Program-made: the position numbers and the translations under genes
Shown here: piece after piece, positions 7,810 through 17,962 of the stretch
Layout: every line of letters starts with the position of its first letter
Position numbering within the stretch: the first letter of the stretch is position 1
The notes under the pieces: generated by a model
Databases searched by the model: none
The model's input: only the letters and a program-made list of their open reading frames with translations
Told to the model about the DNA's origin: nothing
Source: Duganella radicis
GTDB taxonomy: Bacteria; Pseudomonadota; Gammaproteobacteria; Burkholderiales; Burkholderiaceae_D
DNA length: 57,083 nucleotides
Direction: 5' to 3'
NCBI RefSeq assembly: GCF_009720825.1
Contig: NZ_WNKY01000040.1
Location: forward strand, 1 to 57,083

Positions 7810-8703
7810 ATGACTAATCTCAGGCGACTGGACCTCAACCTGCTGGTGACGCTGGATGTGCTGCTGGCGGAGCACAACGTCACGCGCGCGGCGCAGCGGC
7901 TGAACTTCTCGCAGCCATCGATCAGCGTGCACCTGGCCAGGCTGCGCGACATCTTCGGCGATCCCCTGCTGCTGCCGGGCCCACGCGGCATGCGCCCCAC
8001 CGCGCGCGCCGAGGCGCTGCGCGAGCCACTGCGGCAGGCGCTGGAAGCACTGGGCCGCGCCGTCTCCCCGGCCGCGCCCTTCGATCCGGCGCAGGCCGAG
8101 CACACCTGGCGCGTGGCCGCCACCGACTACGGCGAATCGACCATCCTGCTGCCGGCCATGGCCAGCCTGCGCGCCGCCGCGCCGGGCACGCGCATCGCCG
8201 TGCTGGAACTGGCGCCTCCGCACATCGCGCGGCAGGCGGAGCAAGGCATCATCGACCTCGCCTTCCACACCAGCGACGGCGCGCCGCCGGGCATGCGCCA
8301 CCGGCCTCTGTTCAAGGAAAGCTACGTGCTGGCAGGCCGCGCCGGCCATCCACGCCTGAAACGCAAGCCGACCCTCCGGCAGTTCTGCGCGCTGGAACAC
8401 GTGATCGTGTCGCCGGACGGCGGCGGCTTCAGCGGCGCCACGGATAAAACGCTGGCGGAAGCCGGGCTGACGCGGCGCGTGGTGCTGTCGGTGCCGCACT
8501 TCCTGTTTGTGATCTCGGCGTTATGCCGCAGCGACCTGGTGGCCATGCTGCCCGAGCGCCTGGTGCGCGACAACCCGGCCCTGCGCGTGGTGGCGCCGCC
8601 AGTGGCCATCCCCGGCTACCAAATGACCATGCTCTGGCACGAACGCCTGCACCGCGACCCCGCCCACCAATGGCTGCGCGAGCACATCGCCGCCTGCATA
8701 TGA
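7810..8703 (+). CDS. LysR-family transcriptional regulator
   Basis: A 297-residue LysR-type regulator. The N-terminal winged helix-turn-helix is at 5-65 (LDLNLLVTLDVLLAEHNVTRAAQRLNFSQPSISVHLARLRDIFGD) and an effector-binding domain fills the rest. The leading MTNLRRLDLNLL resembles the NodD/aromatic-compound subgroup. It is divergent from the quinone-reductase-like gene, which is its most likely target; the inducer is unknown. Its 3' end faces eda, with a hairpin between them. Confidence 0.92.
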   Translation: MTNLRRLDLNLLVTLDVLLAEHNVTRAAQRLNFSQPSISVHLARLRDIFGDPLLLPGPRGMRPTARAEALREPLRQALEALGRAVSPAAPFDPAQAEHTWRVAATDYGESTILLPAMASLRAAAPGTRIAVLELAPPHIARQAEQGIIDLAFHTSDGAPPGMRHRPLFKESYVLAGRAGHPRLKRKPTLRQFCALEHVIVSPDGGGFSGATDKTLAEAGLTRRVVLSVPHFLFVISALCRSDLVAMLPERLVRDNPALRVVAPPVAIPGYQMTMLWHERLHRDPAHQWLREHIAACI

Positions 8704-8725
8704 AAAACGGCGCCGTAGCGCCGTT
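8703..8725 (-). terminator. intrinsic terminator of edd-eda
   Basis: AACGGCGC at 8706-8713 pairs perfectly with GCGCCGTT at 8718-8725 around a four-base loop. Read on the minus strand the stem is followed by TTTTT (8707-8703), which fits an intrinsic terminator for the edd-eda transcript. It lies only 27 bases from the end of the convergent LysR gene and could serve both. Confidence 0.75.
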
Positions 8726-8730
8726 GTGGT

Positions 8731-9357
8731 TTAGCCGCGCAGGGCGCTGGCCGCCCTGGCCAGTTCGGTGATCTTGTCCCACTCACCGTTGGCCATCAGG
8801 TCTTTCGGGGTCAGCCAGGAGCCGCCGACGCAGGCCACGTTCTTCAGTTTCAGGAACTGCGGCGCGGTCTCGATCGAGATGCCGCCGGTCGGGCAGAAGG
8901 TGATGTCCGGCAGCGGGCCGCCGATGCCGTTCAACATGCCGACGCCGCCCGCCGGCACCGCTGGGAACAGCTTGAGCTGCTTGAAGCCCTGCTCGCGCGC
9001 CACCATCACTTCCGATGGCGTCATCACGCCCGGCAGCAGCGGCAGGCCGCTGCTCTTGGCGGCGGCGATCAGCGCCGGGGTCAGGCCCGGCGACACGCCA
9101 AACACCGCGCCGGCGTCGCGCGAGGCGGCGAATTCTTCCGGCTGGGTCAGCGTGCCGACGCCGACGATGGCGCCTTCCACTTCCGACATCGCCTTGATCG
9201 CGCCCAGGCCGTGCCTGGTGCGCAGGGTCACTTCCAGCACGCGGATGCCGCCCGCCACCAGCGCTTTCGCCAGCGGCACTGCATGTTCAGGATCATCGAT
9301 CGCGATCACCGGGATCACGGCCGAGGTACGCATAATATCGAGCAGGGACAGAGTCAT
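8731..9357 (-). CDS. eda: 2-keto-3-deoxy-6-phosphogluconate (KDPG) aldolase
   Basis: Splits KDPG into pyruvate and glyceraldehyde 3-phosphate, the last step of the Entner-Doudoroff pathway. The 208-residue product carries the family signatures GIRVLEVTLRT (catalytic Glu) and KLFPAVPAGG (Schiff-base Lys) and the phosphate-binding FCPTGGI. Start MTLSLLDIMRTS at 9357 is one base after the edd stop, so the two genes are read as an edd-eda operon and probably translationally linked. The longer frame up to 9429 lies inside edd and is not credible. Confidence 0.95.
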   Translation of the reverse strand: MTLSLLDIMRTSAVIPVIAIDDPEHAVPLAKALVAGGIRVLEVTLRTRHGLGAIKAMSEVEGAIVGVGTLTQPEEFAASRDAGAVFGVSPGLTPALIAAAKSSGLPLLPGVMTPSEVMVAREQGFKQLKLFPAVPAGGVGMLNGIGGPLPDITFCPTGGISIETAPQFLKLKNVACVGGSWLTPKDLMANGEWDKITELARAASALRG

Positions 9358-9358
9358 A

Positions 9359-11281
<1,923 letters not shown>

Positions 11282-11306
11282 GATCGTTCCTTATGAATGG
11301 ATTCCG

Positions 11307-11321
11307 TGAAATTTTACTACA
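11307..11321. promoter_or_regulatory. HexR-like operator, edd side
   Basis: On the minus strand this reads TGTAGTAAAATTTCA, close to the 15-base palindrome TGTARTTWWAYTACA described for HexR in proteobacteria. It starts 26 bases upstream of the edd start codon. A related site lies on the pgi side of the same gap and two more lie before zwf; the putative repressor gene follows zwf. Confidence 0.65.
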
Positions 11322-11411
11322 AAATCGCAAAGCCCACCGGCTTTTCTTAGGCCGACCCATCCCGTGCAACACCCTCTCGGGGCAGAAATATTCAGGGGCA
11401 CGCCACCAAAC

Positions 11412-11426
11412 CGTAGTGAATTTACC
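11412..11426. promoter_or_regulatory. HexR-like operator, pgi side
   Basis: CGTAGTGAATTTACC. The core GTAGTGAATTTAC differs at one position from the core before zwf at 16415-16427 (GTAGTAAATTTAC). It lies 47-61 bases upstream of the pgi start, where it could overlap the promoter. It is a near-palindrome, as expected for a dimeric RpiR-family repressor. Confidence 0.6.
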
Positions 11427-11472
11427 TGATTTTCCTGTATCATTCGGCCATCCCCCTCCTACCTACAACATT

Positions 11473-13125
11473 ATGCGCCAGCCTGCACTGACCACCACCG
11501 CCAGCTTCCAAGCCCTGGCATCCCACGCCGCCGACGCCAAACACTGGCAACTGCGCCAGCTGTTTGCCGCCGACGCGCAGCGTTTTCCGAAATTGACGGT
11601 CGACGCGGCCGGCCTGTTCCTCGACTATTCCAAGAACCGCCTGGACGCCACCACCGTCGGCCTGCTGCTGGATCTGGCGCGTGAGCGCGGCGTCGAACGC
11701 CAGCGCGACGCCATGCTCAGCGGCGAGAAGATTAATCTTACCGAACAACGCGCCGTGCTGCACACCGCCCTGCGTATGCCGCGCGGCAAAGCATTGGTGG
11801 TGGACGGCCAGGACATCAACGCCGACGTGCACGCGGTGCTGGACCATGTGAAGGAATTCACCGACCGCGTACGCAACGGCCAGTGGCTGGGCTACAGCGG
11901 CAAACAGATCACGGACATCGTCAACATCGGCATCGGCGGCTCGGACCTGGGCCCGAAAATGGCGGTGCTGGCGCTGCGCTCGTACGCCCATCCGCGCCTG
12001 AAGATGCACTTCGTCTCCAACGTCGACGGCCATGACATGGACGCGGCGCTGGCACAGGTGCATCCTGAAACCACGCTGTTCATCATCGCCTCCAAAACCT
12101 TCACCACCGCCGAGACCATGCTGAACGCGGGCACCGCGCGCAACTGGTTCCTGCAAAGCGGCGGCAAGCACGAAGACCTGGCCAGGCACTTCGTGGCCGT
12201 ATCGACCAACACCAAGGCGGTGGCGGAATTCGGCATCGACACCACCAACATGTTCCCGTTCTGGGACTGGGTCGGCGGCCGCTACTCGGTATGGTCGGCG
12301 ATCGGCTTGTCGGTGGCGCTGGCGGTGGGCTTCGGCTACTTCAACGACTTCCTGGCCGGCGCGCACGCCATGGATGAACACTTCCGTGAGGCGCCGCTGG
12401 AGCAGAACATGCCGGTGCTGCTGGCCATGGTCGGCTTCTGGAACCGTCAGTTCCTGAACGCCGGTTCGCTGTCGATCGCACCGTACCATCAGGACCTGAA
12501 CCGCTTCCCGGCCTACCTGCAACAGCTGGACATGGAATCGAACGGCAAGCGCGTCACCCGTGGCGGCGGCGAAGTCGACACCGTCACATGCCCGGTGGTG
12601 TGGGGCGAGTGCGGCACCAATGCGCAACACGCCTACTTCCAGTTGCTGCACCAGGGTACCGACGTGACGCCGATCGATTTCATCGCCGCGCTGCGCGCCA
12701 CCCACGATCTGGCCGGCCATCACGATGCGCTGCTGGCCAACTGCTTCGCGCAGTCGGAAGCCTTCATGAAGGGCAAAACCGCCGATGAAGTGCGCGCCGA
12801 CCTGGCAGGCTCGAACCTGAGCGCCGAGGAAATCGACGCGCTGGTGCCGCACAAGACCTTCCCCGGCAACCGTCCATCCAACACCATCCTGATGGACCAG
12901 CTGACCCCGGGCGCGCTGGGCGCGCTGATCGCGCTGTACGAGCACAAGACCTTTGTGCAAGGCGTGATCTGGGACGTGAACAGCTTCGACCAGTGGGGCG
13001 TGGAACTGGGCAAAGTGCTGGCCAAGAACATCCAGTCGGAACTGAGCGGCGAAGTGAAACCGGAACGCCACGACAGCTCGACCAATGGCCTGATCTTCAT
13101 GGCGAAAGCGGCACAACACATATGA
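11473..13125 (+). CDS. pgi: glucose-6-phosphate isomerase
   Basis: Interconverts glucose 6-phosphate and fructose 6-phosphate. The 550-residue product matches E. coli Pgi in length (549) and carries the family signatures, including DIVNIGIGGSDLGP, ASKTFTTAETM, and the C-terminal region with VNSFDQWGVELGK. The frame is open from 11293, but MRQPALTTTASFQAL at 11473 is the natural start; it has no clear Shine-Dalgarno. The gene is divergent from edd-eda with HexR-like sites between. Its stop codon overlaps the start of the SMP-30 lactonase gene (ATGA). Confidence 0.96.
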   Translation: MRQPALTTTASFQALASHAADAKHWQLRQLFAADAQRFPKLTVDAAGLFLDYSKNRLDATTVGLLLDLARERGVERQRDAMLSGEKINLTEQRAVLHTALRMPRGKALVVDGQDINADVHAVLDHVKEFTDRVRNGQWLGYSGKQITDIVNIGIGGSDLGPKMAVLALRSYAHPRLKMHFVSNVDGHDMDAALAQVHPETTLFIIASKTFTTAETMLNAGTARNWFLQSGGKHEDLARHFVAVSTNTKAVAEFGIDTTNMFPFWDWVGGRYSVWSAIGLSVALAVGFGYFNDFLAGAHAMDEHFREAPLEQNMPVLLAMVGFWNRQFLNAGSLSIAPYHQDLNRFPAYLQQLDMESNGKRVTRGGGEVDTVTCPVVWGECGTNAQHAYFQLLHQGTDVTPIDFIAALRATHDLAGHHDALLANCFAQSEAFMKGKTADEVRADLAGSNLSAEEIDALVPHKTFPGNRPSNTILMDQLTPGALGALIALYEHKTFVQGVIWDVNSFDQWGVELGKVLAKNIQSELSGEVKPERHDSSTNGLIFMAKAAQHI

Positions 13126-14012
13126 ACATCCAAGTAGCTTACGACGCAGTGATGCAAACCGGCGAGTGCCCGCTATGGCATCCGCAGGAACAGGCACTGT
13201 ACTGGGTCGACATCCCGGCCTTCACCGTGCACCGCCTCGATCCCGCCAGCCGCGCGCACCGTTCTTGGAAGCTGGCCAGCGAACCGGCCACGCTGGGCCT
13301 CAGCGACCAGGGCGGCCTGATCGTCGCCATGCGCAGCGGCTTCGCGCACCTGGACACCAGCAGCGACGAAGTCAGGCTGACCGGCATCGCGGCCGCGCCC
13401 TACGACCAGGCCATCACCCGCTTCAACGACGGCCACGTCGACCCGGCGGGCCGCTTCTGGGTCGGCACCATCTACGAACCGCGCGACAAGCCGGCGGCCG
13501 AGATGTACGTGCTGGAACAGGGCAAGCTGCGCAAGGCCTGGTCGGGCGGCATGACCAATTCGAACGGCTCGGGCTTCAGCCCGGACCAGCAGACCATGTA
13601 CCACGCCGACACCGCCGCGCACCGCGTCACCAGGCTGGATTACGACGTCGCCACCGGCACGGTCGGCAACCAGCGCCTGCTGCACCAGTTCTCGATGGAC
13701 AAGGAGCACAACTACGGCGGCCGTCCCGACGGCGCGGCCGTGGACAGCGACGGCAATTACTGGGTGGCGATGTTTGAAGGTGCCCGCATCGCCAAGCTGT
13801 CGCCGCAGGGCGAGCTGCTGGGCGAGATCAAGCTGCCGGTGCGCTGCCCGACCATGCCGGCGTTTGGCGGCGCGGATCTGAAAACCCTGTACGTCACCAG
13901 CGCCGGCGCGCGGCCGGCGCCGGAACTGGAGCAGTACCCGCTGAGCGGCAAGCTGCTGGCGATCGAGATGGACGTCGCCGGCCGCGAGGAGCCGGTCTAC
14001 CGCTCCGCCTGA
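13122..14012 (+). CDS. SMP-30/gluconolactonase-family lactonase
   Basis: A 296-residue six-bladed beta-propeller lactonase of the SMP-30/regucalcin family. Metal-ligand positions of the family are visible: E15 in GECPLW, the Asn in TRFNDGHVDPAGRFWVG, and the Asn/Asp pair in TNSNGSGFSPDQQTMYHAD. Family members hydrolyse sugar lactones. The start overlaps the pgi stop (ATGA), so it is translated with pgi. Within an Entner-Doudoroff cluster that lacks a visible 6-phosphogluconolactonase gene, a role on gluconolactone or its phosphate is attractive but inferred. No signal peptide is seen. Confidence 0.88.
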   Translation: MNIQVAYDAVMQTGECPLWHPQEQALYWVDIPAFTVHRLDPASRAHRSWKLASEPATLGLSDQGGLIVAMRSGFAHLDTSSDEVRLTGIAAAPYDQAITRFNDGHVDPAGRFWVGTIYEPRDKPAAEMYVLEQGKLRKAWSGGMTNSNGSGFSPDQQTMYHADTAAHRVTRLDYDVATGTVGNQRLLHQFSMDKEHNYGGRPDGAAVDSDGNYWVAMFEGARIAKLSPQGELLGEIKLPVRCPTMPAFGGADLKTLYVTSAGARPAPELEQYPLSGKLLAIEMDVAGREEPVYRSA

Positions 14013-14032
14013 CCATCCATTGCAGTGAAACT

Positions 14033-14064
14033 TTGAGCAATAGTTAAGCAAGGATATTGCTCAA
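14033..14064. promoter_or_regulatory. perfect 10-base inverted repeat in an AT-rich gap
   Basis: TTGAGCAATA (14033-14042) is repeated inverted as TATTGCTCAA (14055-14064) around a 12-base spacer. The surrounding 14013-14116 gap is far richer in A and T than its neighbours. It may end the pgi-lactonase transcript (a loose T-rich tract follows) or be an operator of the membrane-protein gene downstream. Confidence 0.5.
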
Positions 14065-14116
14065 TTAGTATTTTCATATTAGCATTGTTTTCAATATCTC
14101 AACACGATGGAAAACA

Positions 14117-16210
14117 ATGCGCTTCAACCATGCTCGCCCCTTGATCGGGCAACGCACCATTACCGGACTGACGCTGGCGGTGGCGTTGCTCGTGCTGGCG
14201 GTCTTCTTCCGCCAGCAAATCCTCAACCGCTTCGGCCACCTCTCAGGCGACCGCTACGACGGCGTCATCCAGGTGGCCCTGCTGGAGCACTGGTTCAACG
14301 TATTTCGCGGCTGGTCGCACTGGGCCACCCCGAATTATTTCTACCCCTACCCCAACACGCTCGGCTACAACGAAGGCCTGTTCCTGAACGGTGTGCTGTA
14401 TTCGCTGTTTCGCGCCGCGTCCCTGGACGTGTTCCTCGCCAATGAGCTGACAAACATCGTCATCAAAGGTGTGGGCTTCTTCGGCTTCATGGCGGCTGCG
14501 CGCCGCATGCTCAAATTGCCAGTCGAGTGGGCATTGCTGGGCGCCGCCATTTTCACACTCAGCAACAACAGCTTCATGCAACTGTCACATGCCCAACTGC
14601 TGTCCGTATCGCTGGCGCCGGTCGAAGCGCTACTGATCTACAACGCGGCGCAGGCCCTGCTATTGTCGCAGGGACGCCGGCTGCTGGTGTTCGGCAGTCT
14701 CGCCGCGCTGCTGTTTGCGGCATGGATGATGAGCTGTCTCTACACCGCCTGGTTTTTCGCCGTGCTGGCGGTGGTCGCGGTGGCCTTCCAGCTGCTGCTG
14801 CGCGGTCTGCCCGGGCTCAAGCAACTGGGGCACGCCGTCATCGTCAACAAAGGAGCGCTGCTGGGCATTGCGCTGGTCGCCGCGCTGTCACTGCTGCCCT
14901 TCATCAGCGTTTACCTGGGCGCGGGCAGGCAGCGGCCGTGGAGCGAAATCCTGTTCTACATCCCCAGCCTGTTCGACAGTTTCAACGTTGGCACCGGCAA
15001 CGCGGTATTCGGCGACATGATCACGGCCCTGCACGCCGGCTGCCAGATGTGCGACCTGGGTAGCGGCGAACGCGAGGCCGGCATCGCCCCGGTCCTGCTG
15101 CTGTTGGCCGGCATGTGCATCCTCGATATCTTCCGGCGCCGGCTGCCGCTGCCGGCGGACGTGAAGACGATTATGGTCGGCATCGCCGCCGCCAGCCTGA
15201 TCCTGTGGCTGCTCTCGATCCGTTTCGACCAGGATACGGGGTGGGCGTGGCTCTACCATTACTGGCCGGGCGGCGGCGGGCTGCGTGTCGTGTCACGCAT
15301 CTTCCTGCTGCTGACGCTGCCGGCAACCGCATTGGCGGCATGGTATCTATCACGTTCATCATGGTCGCCGCTGGTGCTGCTGGCGGTAAGCGCGCTGCTG
15401 CTGGCGGAAGAAATCAACCACAGCCCCATCACCACGCTGGACCGGCAATTGCTGCTCGATCGCACCAGCGGCGTGCCGCCCGCGCCGGCCGAATGCCGCG
15501 CCTTCTTCACCACCGCCTCGCCCGACACGGTGGATGGCGACAGCTCGTTCCCGGTCGGCTCACTGTATCCGCACAATGTGGACGCCATGCTGATCGCCGA
15601 ATTGGTTCACTTGCCGACCATTAACGGTTTCGCCAGCTTCAATCCCCCCGACTGGAATTTCGCCGCTCCAGCCGCTCCGGACTATCTGCTGCGGGTGCAG
15701 GCCTATGCCAAGACCCACCAGTTACAGGGCCTGTGCCAGCTGGACCTGACAAGCAAGCGCTGGCACACCCGGCCCGTGTACGTCACCACCAGGGCGCGTC
15801 TCGGCTACTGGGATTTGGCCAGCAAGCAGCTTCCAGCCGAGCGCCTGCGCGGCTTCGGCCCGGCGGAACCTTTCGGACGCTGGACCGAGGGCCGCGAAGC
15901 CAGCTTCCAGTACGTGCTACCGGCCAAGGCGGAGCGCGCCACGCTATCGCTGAAGATCAACCTGATTACCGCGATGGTCAACGACCGCCACAGCCAGCGC
16001 GTGGTGGTGTCGGTCGACGGTGGCGAGAAGCACGAATTTGTGTTCAAGACCACCGCCCGCGCCACCATCGCGCTGACCGTGCCGGCGCCAGCCAGCACGC
16101 AGGGCGAGATCCATCTGGAACTGCCCGACGCGGTGTCGCCGCGCGAGTTGGGGATCAACGCCGATCCGCGCCAGCTGGCGATCGGCGTCAAGTCCATCGA
16201 GATCGAATAA
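14117..16210 (+). CDS. large integral membrane protein, possible GT-C-type glycosyltransferase
   Basis: A 697-residue protein not recognised with certainty. The first two thirds contain many hydrophobic segments (for example near residues 14-32, 115-130, 140-160, 190-225, 245-265 and 375-430) and the last 230 residues look extracytoplasmic and soluble. The loop after the first segment has SGDRYDGVIQVALLEHWF and YFYPYPNTLGYNEG, resembling the acidic first loop of GT-C glycosyltransferases such as polyprenyl-phosphate-sugar-dependent enzymes. That assignment is inference. It lies between the pgi-lactonase pair and zwf in the same direction, behind an AT-rich gap with an inverted repeat, and looks like an insertion in an otherwise metabolic cluster. 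Confidence 0.8.
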   Translation: MRFNHARPLIGQRTITGLTLAVALLVLAVFFRQQILNRFGHLSGDRYDGVIQVALLEHWFNVFRGWSHWATPNYFYPYPNTLGYNEGLFLNGVLYSLFRAASLDVFLANELTNIVIKGVGFFGFMAAARRMLKLPVEWALLGAAIFTLSNNSFMQLSHAQLLSVSLAPVEALLIYNAAQALLLSQGRRLLVFGSLAALLFAAWMMSCLYTAWFFAVLAVVAVAFQLLLRGLPGLKQLGHAVIVNKGALLGIALVAALSLLPFISVYLGAGRQRPWSEILFYIPSLFDSFNVGTGNAVFGDMITALHAGCQMCDLGSGEREAGIAPVLLLLAGMCILDIFRRRLPLPADVKTIMVGIAAASLILWLLSIRFDQDTGWAWLYHYWPGGGGLRVVSRIFLLLTLPATALAAWYLSRSSWSPLVLLAVSALLLAEEINHSPITTLDRQLLLDRTSGVPPAPAECRAFFTTASPDTVDGDSSFPVGSLYPHNVDAMLIAELVHLPTINGFASFNPPDWNFAAPAAPDYLLRVQAYAKTHQLQGLCQLDLTSKRWHTRPVYVTTRARLGYWDLASKQLPAERLRGFGPAEPFGRWTEGREASFQYVLPAKAERATLSLKINLITAMVNDRHSQRVVVSVDGGEKHEFVFKTTARATIALTVPAPASTQGEIHLELPDAVSPRELGINADPRQLAIGVKSIEIE

Positions 16211-16381
16211 GCCCGGCCGCGGGTCCGTTGTGGGTCGCCAGCCATGCATGAGATGACGGGCCAGCTTATAATTTGTCGGGCGGGGAAAGGATTGGTTGTC
16301 CGAGCCTGCCACGGAGAGGCGGCGCAGGCGTGGTGCAATCGTGCGCAGGGCCGCAACAACAGCGGCCCCGCCATAGGGGAA

Positions 16382-16396
16382 TGTAGTAAATTTTCT
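16382..16396. promoter_or_regulatory. HexR-like operator, zwf distal site
   Basis: TGTAGTAAATTTTCT, with an intact left half of the HexR palindrome and a degenerate right half. Its centre is 32 bases from that of the next site, about three helical turns, so two repressor dimers could bind on one face. It lies in the 279-base gap between the membrane-protein gene and zwf. That gap also has a TATAAT at 16267-16272 but no convincing -35 or ORF. Confidence 0.5.
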
Positions 16397-16413
16397 TGCA
16401 AACCACCCCAATA

Positions 16414-16428
16414 AGTAGTAAATTTACA
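16414..16428. promoter_or_regulatory. HexR-like operator, zwf proximal site
   Basis: AGTAGTAAATTTACA; the inner 13 bases GTAGTAAATTTAC form a near-perfect palindrome and differ by one base from the pgi-side site at 11413-11425. It lies 62 bases upstream of the zwf start. The gene for the presumed repressor is directly behind zwf, giving an autoregulatory arrangement. Confidence 0.65.
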
Positions 16429-16489
16429 GTAGCGGCCGTGCTCTGTACGGCAATTCCTTCGGCACTTTTTTTGCGACGATTTTCATACT

Positions 16490-17962
16490 ATGGCTCTTTC
16501 CGATTTTGATCTGGTTCTGTTTGGCGGCAGCGGCGATCTGGCGATGCGCAAATTGCTGCCTGCGATGTATGCCCGCGATGTCGCCAATGACCTGCCTCCG
16601 ACCGCCCGCATCATTTGCGTGGGCCGCGCGGACGCCAGCCAGGAAGAATTCCTGCAAACGGTGGAAACCACGTCCAAACCGCTGATCAAATCGCCGGCCG
16701 TGACCCAGTCCGCGTGGCAGCGCTTTACCGCCCGCATCGTCTACGTGTCGCTGAACGCCACCGACGCCACCAGCTACAAGCCGCTGGTGGAGGCGCTGCG
16801 CAAGGACGAGGCGATCACCAAGGTCTACTACCTGGCGACGCCGCCGGCCATCTTCGCCCAGATTTGCGAGAGCCTGAAGGAAAACGGCCTGGTGACGCCG
16901 AATTCGCGCGTGGTGCTGGAAAAACCGCTGGGCCGCGACCTGGCCTCGGCCAAGCAGATCAACGCCGAAGTGGGCAAGGTGTTCGAGGAATCGCAGATCT
17001 ACCGTATCGACCACTACCTCGGCAAAGAGACCGTGCAGAATCTGCTGGCCCTGCGCTTCGGCAACATCCTGTTCGAACCGCTGTGGCGCCGCGAGTGGAT
17101 CTCCGACGTGCAGATCACCATCGCCGAGAAACTGGGCGTGGGCAACCGCCTCGGCTACTACGACACCTCGGGCGCGCTGCGCGACATGCTGCAGAACCAC
17201 CTGTTACAGCTGCTGTGCATTGTCGCCATGGAACCGCCGACCTCGATCTCGCCGGACGCCGTGCGCGACTCGAAATTGCAGGTCCTGCGCTCGCTGAAAC
17301 GCTTCACCCCGACCACGCTGGCGCAAAACATCGTGCGCGGCCAGTACCGCGCCGGCCACGTGGACGGCAAGGCCGTGCCGAGCTACCGCGACGAACCGGA
17401 TGCGCCGGCCCACTCGCGCACCGAAACCTTTGTTGCCATGAAAGCGGAAATCGACACCTGGCGCTGGGCCGGCGTGCCGTTCTACCTGCGCACCGGCAAG
17501 CGCATGGCCGACGGCCTGGCGGAAATCGTGGTGCGCTTCAAGCAGATCCCGCACTCCATCTTCAACCAGCCAACCAACAGCTTCCAGCCGAATTCGCTGG
17601 TGATCCGTCTGCAACCGGACGAAGGCCTGCGCATGAACCTGATGGCGAAAACGCCGGGCGACGGCATGCGCCTGAAACAGGCCGAGCTGGAGCTGGATTT
17701 CCGCGAGCAATTCAAATCGCCGCGCATGGAAGCCTACGAGCGCCTGCTGCTGGACGTGCTGCGCGGGCAACTGACCCTGTTCATGCGCGGCGACGAACTG
17801 GAAGCGGCGTGGGAATGGGTCGAGCCTATCCTCAACAGCTGGGAATCGGAAGACAGCTACCCGCTGCCATACGCGTCCGGCACCTGGGGCCCGGCGGCCG
17901 CCTCGGCCCTGATCGGCCGCGACGGCCTGCAATGGCGTGAAGAAGTTCTGCCGGAAGACTAA
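16490..17962 (+). CDS. zwf: glucose-6-phosphate 1-dehydrogenase
   Basis: Oxidises glucose 6-phosphate to 6-phosphogluconolactone with NAD(P)+, feeding the Entner-Doudoroff and pentose phosphate routes. The 490-residue protein has the N-terminal dinucleotide motif FGGSGDLAMRKLLPA and the active-site signature RIDHYLGKE (H175, K179). Length fits the family (E. coli 491). The ATG at 16490 has no obvious Shine-Dalgarno. Two HexR-like sites precede it. The stop codon overlaps the start of hexR (TAATG), indicating a zwf-hexR operon. Confidence 0.96.
   Translation: MALSDFDLVLFGGSGDLAMRKLLPAMYARDVANDLPPTARIICVGRADASQEEFLQTVETTSKPLIKSPAVTQSAWQRFTARIVYVSLNATDATSYKPLVEALRKDEAITKVYYLATPPAIFAQICESLKENGLVTPNSRVVLEKPLGRDLASAKQINAEVGKVFEESQIYRIDHYLGKETVQNLLALRFGNILFEPLWRREWISDVQITIAEKLGVGNRLGYYDTSGALRDMLQNHLLQLLCIVAMEPPTSISPDAVRDSKLQVLRSLKRFTPTTLAQNIVRGQYRAGHVDGKAVPSYRDEPDAPAHSRTETFVAMKAEIDTWRWAGVPFYLRTGKRMADGLAEIVVRFKQIPHSIFNQPTNSFQPNSLVIRLQPDEGLRMNLMAKTPGDGMRLKQAELELDFREQFKSPRMEAYERLLLDVLRGQLTLFMRGDELEAAWEWVEPILNSWESEDSYPLPYASGTWGPAAASALIGRDGLQWREEVLPED

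Noticed and set aside
16244..16272. TATAAT at 16267-16272 as the zwf promoter
   Set aside because: No acceptable -35 lies at the correct distance, and it is over 200 bases from the zwf start and well upstream of the HexR-like sites.
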